Positions 7,782 through 14,296 of a stretch of 15,716 bases of DNA are shown piece after piece. Numbering within the stretch: the first letter of the stretch is position 1; every line of letters starts with the position of its first letter. The notes below the pieces were generated by a model. The model did not search any database. It worked only from the letters and a program-made list of their open reading frames with translations, and was not told the DNA's origin. Source of the stretch: Ferrovibrio sp964429465 (GTDB taxonomy: Bacteria; Pseudomonadota; Alphaproteobacteria; Ferrovibrionales; Ferrovibrionaceae); the NCBI GenBank assembly GCA_964429465.1, contig CAYSCA010000062.1, positions 1 to 15,716 on the forward strand, in the 5' to 3' direction. The position numbers and the translations under genes were made by a program.

Positions 7782-7812
7782 CGGCGCGTTTGCCTCCGCG
7801 CCGTTTCGGTTT
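7782..7812 (+). terminator. Weak hairpin after the GNAT gene (possible terminator), overlapping a promoter-like pair
   Basis: CGGCGCG (7782-7788) pairs with CGCGCCG (7797-7803) over an 8-nt loop and is followed by the T-rich GTTTCGGTTT stretch (7803-7812). In the same place TTGCCT (7790-7795) and TATCGT (7812-7817), spaced by 16 nt, could act as a promoter for the phosphatase gene. Both readings are weak. Together they suggest the phosphatase may be separately expressed. Confidence 0.3.
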
Positions 7813-7865
7813 ATCGTTAGGGCAATCGGTTTCAGTCACGCCGTTGGGTGGCGCAAGGCACGACC

Positions 7866-8708
7866 ATGATGGATGTCGAGCAACGTCTGCATCAGGCAGA
7901 GCTGGTGATCCGCGAAGCGGGCAGGCTGGCGCGCGGTTTCTTCGACAACCGCAGCGAGCTCGTCGTCAAGCTGAAGGGCGTGCAGGATTTCGTCAGCCAG
8001 GCCGATGCCGAAACCGAAGACTTGATCGCCTCGCGCCTGCTCGCGACCTTCCCCCATGACGGCATCCTCGGCGAGGAGCGCGGCCGGCGCGGCGGCGATA
8101 CCGAAGCGCTCTGGGTGATCGACCCGATCGATGGCACGGCAAACTTCGTGCGCGGCCTGCCCTACTGGTGCGTCGCCATCGCGCTGGTGATCCGAGACCG
8201 GATCGAACTCGGCCTGATCTTCGACCCGATCGGCGACAAGCTCTATACCGCGCGGCGGGGTTACGGCGCCTTCTGCAACGGCAAGCCGATCAGCGTCACC
8301 CAGATCAGCCGCATGGATCAGGCCTGCATCGGCCTCGGCCTCGGCCATGGCGAAGCCGGGCCGCCGCATGCCGCCCTGATCGAGCAGCTGCTGCGCGCGC
8401 ATTGCCAGTATCGCCGGCTGGGCAGCGGCCTGATGCTGCTGGCGCTGGTGGCGGAAGGCGCGCTCGACGGCTTTTTCGAGGCGCGGATGAAGCCGTGGGA
8501 TGCGCTGGCCGGCCTGCTGCTGGTGCGCGAGGCGGGCGGCATGACCAATCATTACGACATGCAGGACAATTTGCTGAGCGCCGAACCGGTGCTGGCGCTG
8601 AATGCGGGCCTGTGGCCGGCCTTTTCCCAGGCCACCGGGATCACCCTGCCGCCCTATGCCGAGGTGCCGGCAGCCACCTATTCCGCGGCGCGCGCCGGCA
8701 GGGCGTAG
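7866..8708 (+). CDS. Inositol monophosphatase family protein
   Basis: 280 residues, normal for the family. Metal-binding motifs are complete: the GEE element with Glu70 (ILGEERG), DPIDGT (86-91; WVIDPIDGTANFVRG) and PWDALAGLLLVREAGG (210-225) with Asp212. The fold is that of Mg-dependent, lithium-sensitive phosphatases. Members act on inositol phosphates, histidinol phosphate (HisN) or 3'-phosphoadenosine nucleotides; no neighbour fixes the substrate, so only the family is named. The ATG at 7866 is preferred because AAGG (7855-7858) lies 7 nt upstream; an in-frame GTG at 7848 would add six residues without a site of its own. The last 31 nt overlap, tail to tail, with the carbon-nitrogen hydrolase gene on the other strand. 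Confidence 0.9.
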   Translation: MMDVEQRLHQAELVIREAGRLARGFFDNRSELVVKLKGVQDFVSQADAETEDLIASRLLATFPHDGILGEERGRRGGDTEALWVIDPIDGTANFVRGLPYWCVAIALVIRDRIELGLIFDPIGDKLYTARRGYGAFCNGKPISVTQISRMDQACIGLGLGHGEAGPPHAALIEQLLRAHCQYRRLGSGLMLLALVAEGALDGFFEARMKPWDALAGLLLVREAGGMTNHYDMQDNLLSAEPVLALNAGLWPAFSQATGITLPPYAEVPAATYSAARAGRA

Positions 8709-9520
8709 GTCGGGTCGTGGCGCCAGGCGGGAATCTGCACCCGCGCCTTCGCTACCTCGGCCAGATCGATCTCCACCACCGCCGCGCCGACGCCTTCGCC
8801 CATATCGGCCAGCACCCTGCCCCAGGGATCGATCACCAGCGAATGGCCATAGGTCTGGCGGTTGCCGGGATGGTCGCCCCACATCGCCGGCGCGATCACG
8901 AAGGCGCCGGTTTCGATGGCCCGCGCCCGCAGCAGCACATGCCAGTGCGCCTTCCCCGTCGTGCGGGTGAACGCCGCCGGGATCGAGATCAGGTCGGCGC
9001 CGGCCTGGGCCAGGCCGCGATAGAGGCCGGGAAAGCGCAGGTCGTAGCAGACGCTCATCCCCAGCGTGGCAAAGGGCAGCGAGGCCAGCACGCCGGCGCT
9101 GCCGGGCGCGATCGAATTCGACTCGCGATAGCTCTCGCCCGAGGGAAGATCGACATCGAAGAGATGGATCTTGTCATAGCGCGCCGCGATCTCGCCGTCC
9201 GGCGCCAGCAGGTAGGAGCGGTTGTAATTGCGGTTGGCGCCCTCCGGCTTCACCGCGATCGAGCCGACCAGGAACCAGGCGCTCATCTCCTTCGCCAGGT
9301 CGCGGAAGGCCTGCAGCGCCGGATGGCGTTCCTCCGGCCGCCCGGCGGCGACGCTGGCCGCCGCATTGGCGCCCATGAAGCCGGAATTCTCCGGCGTGGC
9401 GATCAGCTCGGCGCCATCGGCGCGCGCCTTGCGCGCCAGCGCGCTGACATGGGCGATATTCGCATCCATGTCGTCCCAGACATTGGGCTGCACCAGGCCG
9501 ATCTTCGCGCGCCGCGGCAT
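8678..9520 (-). CDS. Nit-type carbon-nitrogen hydrolase (nitrilase superfamily)
   Basis: 280 residues with the full nitrilase catalytic set: Glu44 (ATPENSGFM), Lys117 (YDKIHLFDVDLP) and the nucleophile Cys158 (SVCYDLRFPGLYRGL). The YDKIHLFDV and CYDLRFP forms fit the Nit1/Nit2 branch, whose known members hydrolyse deaminated glutathione or omega-amides. Cytoplasmic; no signal peptide. The adjacent glutaredoxin gene supports, but does not prove, a glutathione repair role. The start is the ATG at 9518-9520, with a strong GGAGAG four nt upstream. It lies 20 nt downstream of grxC, so the pair is probably one operon. Its 3' end overlaps the phosphatase gene by 31 nt on the opposite strand, so the last ten codons encode residues in both proteins. 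Confidence 0.9.
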   Translation of the reverse strand: MPRRAKIGLVQPNVWDDMDANIAHVSALARKARADGAELIATPENSGFMGANAAASVAAGRPEERHPALQAFRDLAKEMSAWFLVGSIAVKPEGANRNYNRSYLLAPDGEIAARYDKIHLFDVDLPSGESYRESNSIAPGSAGVLASLPFATLGMSVCYDLRFPGLYRGLAQAGADLISIPAAFTRTTGKAHWHVLLRARAIETGAFVIAPAMWGDHPGNRQTYGHSLVIDPWGRVLADMGEGVGAAVVEIDLAEVAKARVQIPAWRHDPTYALPARAAE

Positions 9521-9540
9521 GCGTCTCTCCGTCGTAAGGC

Positions 9541-9801
9541 TCAGGCCGCCTGCAGCATGGGATCGAGCTTGCCGGCCCGATCCAGCGCATGCAGGTCGTC
9601 GCAGCCGCCGACATGCTGGCCGTTGATCCAGATCTGCGGCACCGAGGTGCGGCCGCCGGCCTTTTCGCTCATCTCCCGGCGCTTGGCGGCATCGTAGGAG
9701 ACGTCGATCTCGGTATAGTTCTGCCCTTTCTTCTCCAGCAGCGCCTTGGCGCGCGCGCAATAGGGGCAGAGGAAAGTCGTGTAAATCACAATATCGGTCA
9801 T
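9541..9801 (-). CDS. grxC: Glutaredoxin 3 (GrxC)
   Basis: 86 residues, one thioredoxin-fold domain. The dithiol active site is CPYC (residues 12-15, in TTFLCPYCARAK), the cis-proline loop is TSVPQIWI (52-59) and the glutathione-contact region is GGCDDL (65-70). This matches GrxC, which reduces disulfides and glutathione mixed disulfides using glutathione, in the cytoplasm. The start is the ATG at 9799-9801 behind a strong GAGGTG site. It is followed after 20 nt by the Nit-type hydrolase and preceded by comF on the same strand, with a candidate promoter at the comF end. Identification is very secure because the motif, length and neighbours all agree. Confidence 0.96.
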   Translation of the reverse strand: MTDIVIYTTFLCPYCARAKALLEKKGQNYTEIDVSYDAAKRREMSEKAGGRTSVPQIWINGQHVGGCDDLHALDRAGKLDPMLQAA

Positions 9802-9843
9802 GGTCACCTCGGGCGGGGAAGCCCATACGGAATTGGCATTCTG

Positions 9844-9873
9844 ATCATATTGTGTCTCATTCCGGCCGGACAA
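9844..9873 (-). promoter_or_regulatory. Candidate promoter for the grxC-nitrilase operon
   Basis: On the minus strand TTGTCC (9868-9873) is followed after 18 nt by TATGAT (9844-9849), matching four and five of six consensus positions. It overlaps the last codons of comF and would start transcription about 35 nt before the grxC ATG. This would let grxC be expressed apart from comF. Confidence 0.35.
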
Positions 9874-10633
9874 CCCGCGCCAGGGTCAGAACATCCGCCG
9901 CCGCCGCGCCGGCCTGCAGCAGCGCCCGGCAGCAGGCCGAGGCGGTCGCCCCCGTGGTGAGCACGTCGTCGATCAGCAGGATGCGCCGCCCGGCCAGCCC
10001 GGAAGCCTGGCCCGGCGCGACCCGGATCGCGCCGGCGAGGATGCGGCGCCGCTCGGCCCGTCCGGCGTGGCCGAGGCTGCGGGTCTGCCGCTGGCGCTCC
10101 AGCAGGCCGAGCCGGACCGGCTTGCCGCTGAGCCGCCCGAGCGCATGCGCCAGCAGGGCTGCCTGGTTGAAGCGCCGCCGCCACAGCCGCCGCGGATGCA
10201 GCGGCACCGGCACGATCATGTCGCAATCGGCCAGCAAAGCCGCGCCGGCCTGGCGCATCAGTCCGGCCAGGCCCGGCGCCAGGTCGGTGCGGTCGCCGCG
10301 CTTGAAGCGCAGCACCAGCTCGCGGCCGCCGCCGCCATAGGCGAAGACCGCGCGCGCCCGGCTGAAACGCGGTGTCCTGCGCAGGCAGGCGCCGCAGACC
10401 AGGCCTTCAGGGACCGGAATGGCGAACGGTGTGCCGCAGCAGGGACAGAGCGGTTCCGCGATGAAGGCCAGCGACGGCCAGCAGGCGGCGCAGACACGGC
10501 CCGGCTCGTCGACCTCCGCATTGCAGAGCATGCATTGCGGCGGCAGCAGGGAATCGACCAGCCCGCGCCAGGCGCGGCGCGCGGCATGCAGCGGCCAGCG
10601 CTGGCTGATCGAGAGACTGCCGGTATCGGGCAT
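9857..10633 (-). CDS. comF: ComF family phosphoribosyltransferase-like protein
   Basis: 258 residues. The N-terminal third carries paired cysteines (Cys34/Cys37, Cys48/Cys51, Cys63/Cys66, Cys80/Cys83), as in the zinc-binding double-zinc-ribbon of ComF. The rest is a type I phosphoribosyltransferase domain with the PRPP loop ILLIDDVLTTGAT (218-230), preceded by MIVPVPLHPRR (139-149) and RQRQTRSLGHAGR (180-192). ComF proteins support natural DNA uptake or recombination in several bacteria; in Alphaproteobacteria the gene is widely kept and its role is unclear. The start is the ATG at 10631-10633, without a strong ribosome-binding site. It is divergent from the AtuA-family gene across 88 nt, and on the same strand as grxC. 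Confidence 0.93.
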   Translation of the reverse strand: MPDTGSLSISQRWPLHAARRAWRGLVDSLLPPQCMLCNAEVDEPGRVCAACWPSLAFIAEPLCPCCGTPFAIPVPEGLVCGACLRRTPRFSRARAVFAYGGGGRELVLRFKRGDRTDLAPGLAGLMRQAGAALLADCDMIVPVPLHPRRLWRRRFNQAALLAHALGRLSGKPVRLGLLERQRQTRSLGHAGRAERRRILAGAIRVAPGQASGLAGRRILLIDDVLTTGATASACCRALLQAGAAAADVLTLARVVRPE

Positions 10634-10662
10634 GGGTCGCCGGGATTGACGCAGGGACAGGC

Positions 10663-10691
10663 ATGACGGACGGAAAGCCGGCCGCTAAGGT
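10663..10691 (+). promoter_or_regulatory. Candidate promoter for the AtuA-family gene
   Basis: ATGACG (10663-10668) and TAAGGT (10686-10691) are separated by exactly 17 nt and would start transcription near 10698, shortly before the GAGGAAA ribosome-binding site at 10709-10715. Matches to consensus are modest (four and three of six). Confidence 0.25.
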
Positions 10692-10721
10692 GGCAGAAAA
10701 TCATCGTCGAGGAAATACCGG

Positions 10722-12512
10722 ATGGCGGGCAGGACCATACGCATCGGCGGCGCTTCGGCTTTCTGGGGCGATTCCATGACCGCCGCGCCGCAGCTGCTGA
10801 TGCAGGGCGGCGTCGACTACCTGATCTTCGACTACCTGGCCGAGATCACCATGTCGATCATGGCGCGCATGCGCGCGAAGGATCCGGCCCAGGGCTATGC
10901 TACCGATTTCGTCGCCGTCACGATGAAGCGGCTGCTGCCCGAGATCGCGCGGCGCAGGGTGAAGATCGTCTCCAATGCCGGCGGGGTGAATCCGGCCGCC
11001 TGCGCCGCCGCCATCCGCGCGCTGATCGCCGAAGCGGGGCTGGATCTGAAGGTCGGCGTCGTGCTCGGCGACGACCTGATGCCGGAGATCGAACGCTACC
11101 GCGCGCAGCTTGCCCCGATGCAGCGCGACGCGGCGGCGCCGCAGCGCTTCATGTCGGCGAATGCCTATCTCGGCGCGGCGCCGATCGCGGCGGCGCTGAA
11201 GCGCGGCGCCGACATCGTGGTAACCGGCCGCTGCGTCGATTCAGCGCTGTGCCTCGGTCCACTGATCCACGAATTCGGCTGGGACCTGCGCGACTACGAC
11301 CGCCTCGCGGCCGGCAGCCTCGCCGGCCATATCATCGAATGCGGCGCGCAGGCGAGCGGCGGATTGTTCACTGACTGGCGCGAGGTGCCCGACTGGGACG
11401 CCATCGGCTATCCCGTCGCCGCCGTCGCGGAAGACGGCAGCTTCGAGATCGGCAAGCCGGAGAATACCGGCGGGCTGGTCAGCTTCGGCACCGTGGCCGA
11501 GCAGCTCGTCTACGAGATCGGCGACCCGGCGGCCTATCTGCTGCCCGACGTCACCTGCGACTTCTCCGCCGTGCGGATCGAGGAGACCGGCGCCAACCGC
11601 GTGCGGGTCTCCGGCGCGAAGGGCCGCCCGCCGCCGGACCGCTACAAGGTTTCGGCCACGTACATGGACGGCTGGCGCGCGGTGGCGCATCTCACCATCG
11701 GCGGCATCGACGCGCGCGAGAAGGCCGAACGCACGGCAGACGCGATCCTGAAGCGCACGCGGCGCCTTTTCGCCCAGCTCAATCTCGGCGATTACCGCGC
11801 CAGCTCGGTCGAAGTGCTCGGCACCGAAGCGATGTACGGACCGCAGGCGGCGCCCGGCGCGCGTGCCAGCCGCGAGGTGGTGCTGAAGCTCTCGGTCAGC
11901 CATGCCGAGAAGGCGGCGCTGGAAATCTTCGCGCGCGAGGTCGCGCCGGCAGGCACCTCGTTTTCGCCCGGCACCACCGGCTTCTTCGGCGGCCGCCCGA
12001 CGCCGCAGCCCGTGGTGCGCCTCTTCTCCTGCTTCCTGCCGAAGGCGGCCCTGCCCATCGCGCTCGACCTCGATGGCAGCGCGCAGCCGCTCGACATCCC
12101 GGTCATTGCCGGCGATCCCGGCGGACCCGCCGCCGGCCAGCCCGATCTGCAACAATTGCCCGCCGGACCCTGTCGCGAAGTGCCGCTGATCCGGCTGGCC
12201 TATGCGCGCTCGGGCGACAAGGGCGACGATGCCAATATCGGCGTCATCGCGCGCCGGCCCGAATACCTCCCGGCGCTGCGCGCCGCGCTCACCGAGGCCG
12301 CCGTGCAGCGCTGGTTCGCCCATCTCGTCGAGGGGCCGGTCGAGCGCTACGAATGGCCCGGCATCCACGGCTTCAACTTCCTGCTGCGCCGCGCCCTGGG
12401 CGGCGGCGGCATCGCCAGCCTGCGTAACGACCCGCAGGGCAAGGCCTATGCCCAGATGCTGCTCGACGTCCCGGTGCCGGTGCCCGCAAACTGGGACATC
12501 CCGGGGCAATAG
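10722..12512 (+). CDS. Acyclic terpene utilization AtuA family protein (DUF1446 with fused C-terminal domain)
   Basis: 596 residues in two parts. Residues 5-460 form the AtuA/DUF1446 core, with IRIGGASAFWGDS (6-18), GGVDYLIFDYLAEITM (29-44), KIVSNAGGVNP (81-91), VTGRCVDSALCLGP (167-180) and NTGGLVSFGTVAEQLVYEIG (248-267). Residues about 488-588 are the AtuA-like C-terminal domain, opening RLAYARSGDKGDDANIGVIAR (491-511), which in some organisms is a separate protein. AtuA is required for citronellol/geraniol catabolism in Pseudomonas, but its reaction is not established and the family is far wider than that pathway. No geranyl-CoA carboxylase, acyl-CoA dehydrogenase or hydratase gene lies nearby, so a terpene role is doubtful. 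The start is the ATG at 10722 with GAGGAAA 6 nt upstream. Divergent from comF. Confidence 0.9.
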   Translation: MAGRTIRIGGASAFWGDSMTAAPQLLMQGGVDYLIFDYLAEITMSIMARMRAKDPAQGYATDFVAVTMKRLLPEIARRRVKIVSNAGGVNPAACAAAIRALIAEAGLDLKVGVVLGDDLMPEIERYRAQLAPMQRDAAAPQRFMSANAYLGAAPIAAALKRGADIVVTGRCVDSALCLGPLIHEFGWDLRDYDRLAAGSLAGHIIECGAQASGGLFTDWREVPDWDAIGYPVAAVAEDGSFEIGKPENTGGLVSFGTVAEQLVYEIGDPAAYLLPDVTCDFSAVRIEETGANRVRVSGAKGRPPPDRYKVSATYMDGWRAVAHLTIGGIDAREKAERTADAILKRTRRLFAQLNLGDYRASSVEVLGTEAMYGPQAAPGARASREVVLKLSVSHAEKAALEIFAREVAPAGTSFSPGTTGFFGGRPTPQPVVRLFSCFLPKAALPIALDLDGSAQPLDIPVIAGDPGGPAAGQPDLQQLPAGPCREVPLIRLAYARSGDKGDDANIGVIARRPEYLPALRAALTEAAVQRWFAHLVEGPVERYEWPGIHGFNFLLRRALGGGGIASLRNDPQGKAYAQMLLDVPVPVPANWDIPGQ

Positions 12513-12513
12513 C

Positions 12514-12557
12514 AGCGCAAAAGCCGGATAGCGGGCGGCGGCCAGGCGGCCTATCTT
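12514..12557 (+). promoter_or_regulatory. Possible Ada-responsive promoter of ada
   Basis: AGCGCAA (12514-12520) resembles the AAAGCGCA core of the E. coli Ada box. TATCTT (12552-12557) could be the -10; it ends 7 nt before the ada ATG, so the transcript may start at or beside the start codon. No consensus -35 exists at the right spacing, as expected for an activator-dependent promoter. Short motifs like these arise by chance. Confidence 0.25.
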
Positions 12558-12564
12558 CTGGGCC

Positions 12565-13638
12565 ATGGAACATGCAGCCGCACCCACCGACGCCCAGTTC
12601 GCCGCCATCCGGGCCAATGATGCCGCCGCCGATGGCCGCTTCTTCTATGCGGTCACCACGACGAAGATCTTCTGCCGGCCCTCCTGCATCAGCCGCCCGC
12701 CGAAGCGCGGCAATATCCGCATCTATCCCGATGCCGCCGCCGCCGGCCGCGACGGTTTCCGCCCCTGCAAGCGCTGCCGTCCCGATCAGGTGCCGGCCGC
12801 CGATGCGCGGCTGGAACGCGCCCGCGCGCTGATCGAACAGCGGCTGGCCGCCGGCGAAGCGACGCCGACCCTCAGTGAACTGGCCAGGGTGGCCCATATG
12901 GGCGCCACGCATCTGCAGCGCCGCTTCGCCGCCGCCTATGGCGTCAGCCCGCGCGCCTATGCCGAGGCCCGGCGCGTCACCAATCTCAAGCAGGAACTGC
13001 GCAACGGCCATGGCGTCTCGGATGCGATCTACGGCGCCGGCTTCGGCGCGCCCAGCCGGGTCTACGAGAAAGCCGGCCGCTGGCTCGGCATGACGCCGGC
13101 CGATTACCGGCGCGGTGGCGAGGGCCTGACGCTCGTCGTGGCGATCCGGCGCACCAGCATGGGCCTGACCCTGGTGGCCGAAAGCCCGCGCGGCGTCGCG
13201 GCCCTGCTGTTCGGTACGGCGGCCGAAGCCCTGCTGGATGAGCTGCGCGACGAATTCCCGGCCGCGCGGATCGCGCGCGACGACGCGGCCGGCGCCGAAG
13301 CCTTCGCTGCGCTGGAAGCCGTGCTGCAGGGCTGTCCGGCGCCGCGCGGCCTGCGGCTCGACCTGCGCGGCACGCCGTTCCAGATCCGCGTCTGGAGCGC
13401 CCTGCAGGCGATTCCGCCCGGCCAGACCCGCAGCTACAGCGAGATCGCCGGCGCGCTCGGCATGCCCAATGCGGCGCGTGCAGTCGGCTCGGCCTGCGGC
13501 AACAACATCATCGGCGTCCTGGTGCCCTGCCACCGCGCCCTGCGCAGCGATGGCAGCCTCGGCGGCTATCGCTGGGGCCTGAAGCGCAAGCAGGCCTTGC
13601 TGGCGGGTGAACGCAAGACGGACGACGCCGCGGAATAG
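12565..13638 (+). CDS. ada: Ada: methylphosphotriester/O6-methylguanine-DNA methyltransferase and AraC-type activator
   Basis: 357 residues, full length with all three modules. The N-terminal Ada zinc domain has Cys37, Cys41, Cys68 and Cys71 (FCRPSC and PCKRC); Cys37 is the methylphosphotriester acceptor by analogy with E. coli Cys38. An AraC-type helix-turn-helix region spans about 85-182 (LSELARVAHMGATHLQRRF, then VSDAIYGAGFGAPSRVYE). The C-terminal alkyltransferase domain has Cys322 in VPCHRALRSDGSLGGY, preceded by TPFQIRVWSALQAIPPG (270-286). The protein removes methyl groups from phosphotriesters and O6-methylguanine; methylation of the first cysteine turns family members into activators of their own gene and other repair genes. 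It starts 52 nt after the AtuA-family gene, with no good Shine-Dalgarno site, and converges on the DsrE-like gene across 22 nt. Confidence 0.96.
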   Translation: MEHAAAPTDAQFAAIRANDAAADGRFFYAVTTTKIFCRPSCISRPPKRGNIRIYPDAAAAGRDGFRPCKRCRPDQVPAADARLERARALIEQRLAAGEATPTLSELARVAHMGATHLQRRFAAAYGVSPRAYAEARRVTNLKQELRNGHGVSDAIYGAGFGAPSRVYEKAGRWLGMTPADYRRGGEGLTLVVAIRRTSMGLTLVAESPRGVAALLFGTAAEALLDELRDEFPAARIARDDAAGAEAFAALEAVLQGCPAPRGLRLDLRGTPFQIRVWSALQAIPPGQTRSYSEIAGALGMPNAARAVGSACGNNIIGVLVPCHRALRSDGSLGGYRWGLKRKQALLAGERKTDDAAE

Positions 13639-13660
13639 CCTGCCGGAGCAGAGCCGCCGC

Positions 13661-14137
13661 TCAGGGCCGCAGATAGCTCCAGCCCTGCTCCTGCAGCTCG
13701 ATGATGCGGATCACGCCCGACGAGACCACGCCGACATCGTCGATCAGCTTCACCGGCTTGGCCTCGGCCTTCTCCATGCCCTTCATGGTATTGCCGCAGG
13801 CACTGAAGGTCACCGAGTCATAGGCCAGCTTGAGGCTTTCGATCCGCTGCTTCACCGGCGAGGTATCGTCGCGGAAGATATGCAGGCCCGGTCCGTAGGC
13901 GACCAGCTCGACCTGCACCGGCTCGTTCTTCTTGCGGTAATATTCGTAGACATTGGTCAGGTTGTTGAGCGCGAGATTCATCCGGGCGGGATCGTTCTCG
14001 TCGACATGGATGATCAGCCGGTGCTCCGGCCTGGCATCGGCGGCAAGCGCGCTGCCACCCGCCGGACCGAACGACAGCAGGAGGGCGAGGCAGAGAGCGG
14101 CAACGGGACCGGGAAGCAGACGGGAAAGGTTTGTCAT
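13661..14137 (-). CDS. Exported DsrE/DsrF-like family protein
   Basis: 158 residues. Residues 1-33 look like a Sec signal peptide (a hydrophobic stretch VAALCLALLLSF and a likely cleavage site after ALA or ALAA near 32-33). The mature part has the DsrE-like alternating strand/helix pattern: HRLIIHVDENDP (39-50), LALNNLTNVYEYY (55-67), VQVELVAYGPGL (74-85) and VTFSACGNTMKG (109-120), with a single mature cysteine, Cys114. Cytoplasmic DsrE and TusD relatives carry persulfide on a cysteine; whether Cys114 does so here is inference. Predicted location is the periplasm. The start is the ATG at 14135-14137 with AAGGA about 9 nt upstream, and a strong promoter lies just before it. It is divergent from dps and convergent with ada. 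Confidence 0.85.
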   Translation of the reverse strand: MTNLSRLLPGPVAALCLALLLSFGPAGGSALAADARPEHRLIIHVDENDPARMNLALNNLTNVYEYYRKKNEPVQVELVAYGPGLHIFRDDTSPVKQRIESLKLAYDSVTFSACGNTMKGMEKAEAKPVKLIDDVGVVSSGVIRIIELQEQGWSYLRP

Positions 14138-14152
14138 GGCGCACCATCCTTT

Positions 14153-14181
14153 TTCACATGATTTATCGTTAATATTATAAT
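14153..14181 (+). promoter_or_regulatory. Strong plus-strand promoter-like pair far upstream of dps
   Basis: TTCACA (14153-14158) and a perfect TATAAT (14176-14181) are separated by exactly 17 nt, the best consensus promoter seen in the window. It shares the palindrome ATTATAAT (14174-14181) with the divergent minus-strand promoter. The nearest plus-strand gene is dps, whose start codon is about 170 nt beyond the predicted transcription start. Confidence 0.5.
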
Positions 14182-14202
14182 GATACGTTCAGTGAGTGTA
14201 TA
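14174..14202 (-). promoter_or_regulatory. Strong candidate promoter for the DsrE-like gene
   Basis: On the minus strand TATACA (14197-14202) is followed after exactly 17 nt by a perfect TATAAT (14174-14179). Predicted transcription starts near 14167, giving a leader of about 30 nt. An imperfect 20-bp dyad centred at 14174/14175 (14165-14184; 14 of 20 positions symmetric) covers the -10 and could bind a regulator. Confidence 0.6.
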
Positions 14203-14228
14203 ACGATCCGGGCCGCCCCGCAACTCAG

Positions 14229-14252
14229 GCCGGCGAGAATCCTGTCGCCGGC
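14229..14252 (+). other. 8-bp perfect hairpin in the dps upstream region
   Basis: GCCGGCGA (14229-14236) pairs exactly with TCGCCGGC (14245-14252) over an 8-nt loop. It has no T-run after it on either strand, so it is not a standard intrinsic terminator. It would lie in the leader of any transcript starting at the 14153-14181 promoter. Confidence 0.5.
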
Positions 14253-14296
14253 GCTCCCGGCACGGCGCAGAATGCGGAAATTGCCCCCGTCCCGGC

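Noticed and set aside
8168..9697. A 509-codon plus-strand open frame across the phosphatase and nitrilase genes
   Set aside because: It is out of frame with the phosphatase and antisense to the nitrilase, both of which have full catalytic motifs. The translation is arginine/alanine-rich and shows no domain.
9521..9826. N-terminal extension of the nitrilase frame to 382 residues
   Set aside because: It would overlap grxC in another frame. The catalytic domain begins at MPRRAKIGLVQPN directly after a strong GGAGAG site.
11241..12617. A 458-codon minus-strand open frame opposite the AtuA-family gene
   Set aside because: It is a shadow of a conserved gene, with a biased composition and no motif; nothing suggests translation.
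12565..13638. An ada gene split or degraded in one module
   Set aside because: All four N-terminal cysteines, the AraC-type region and the PCHR active site are present in one open frame of normal length.
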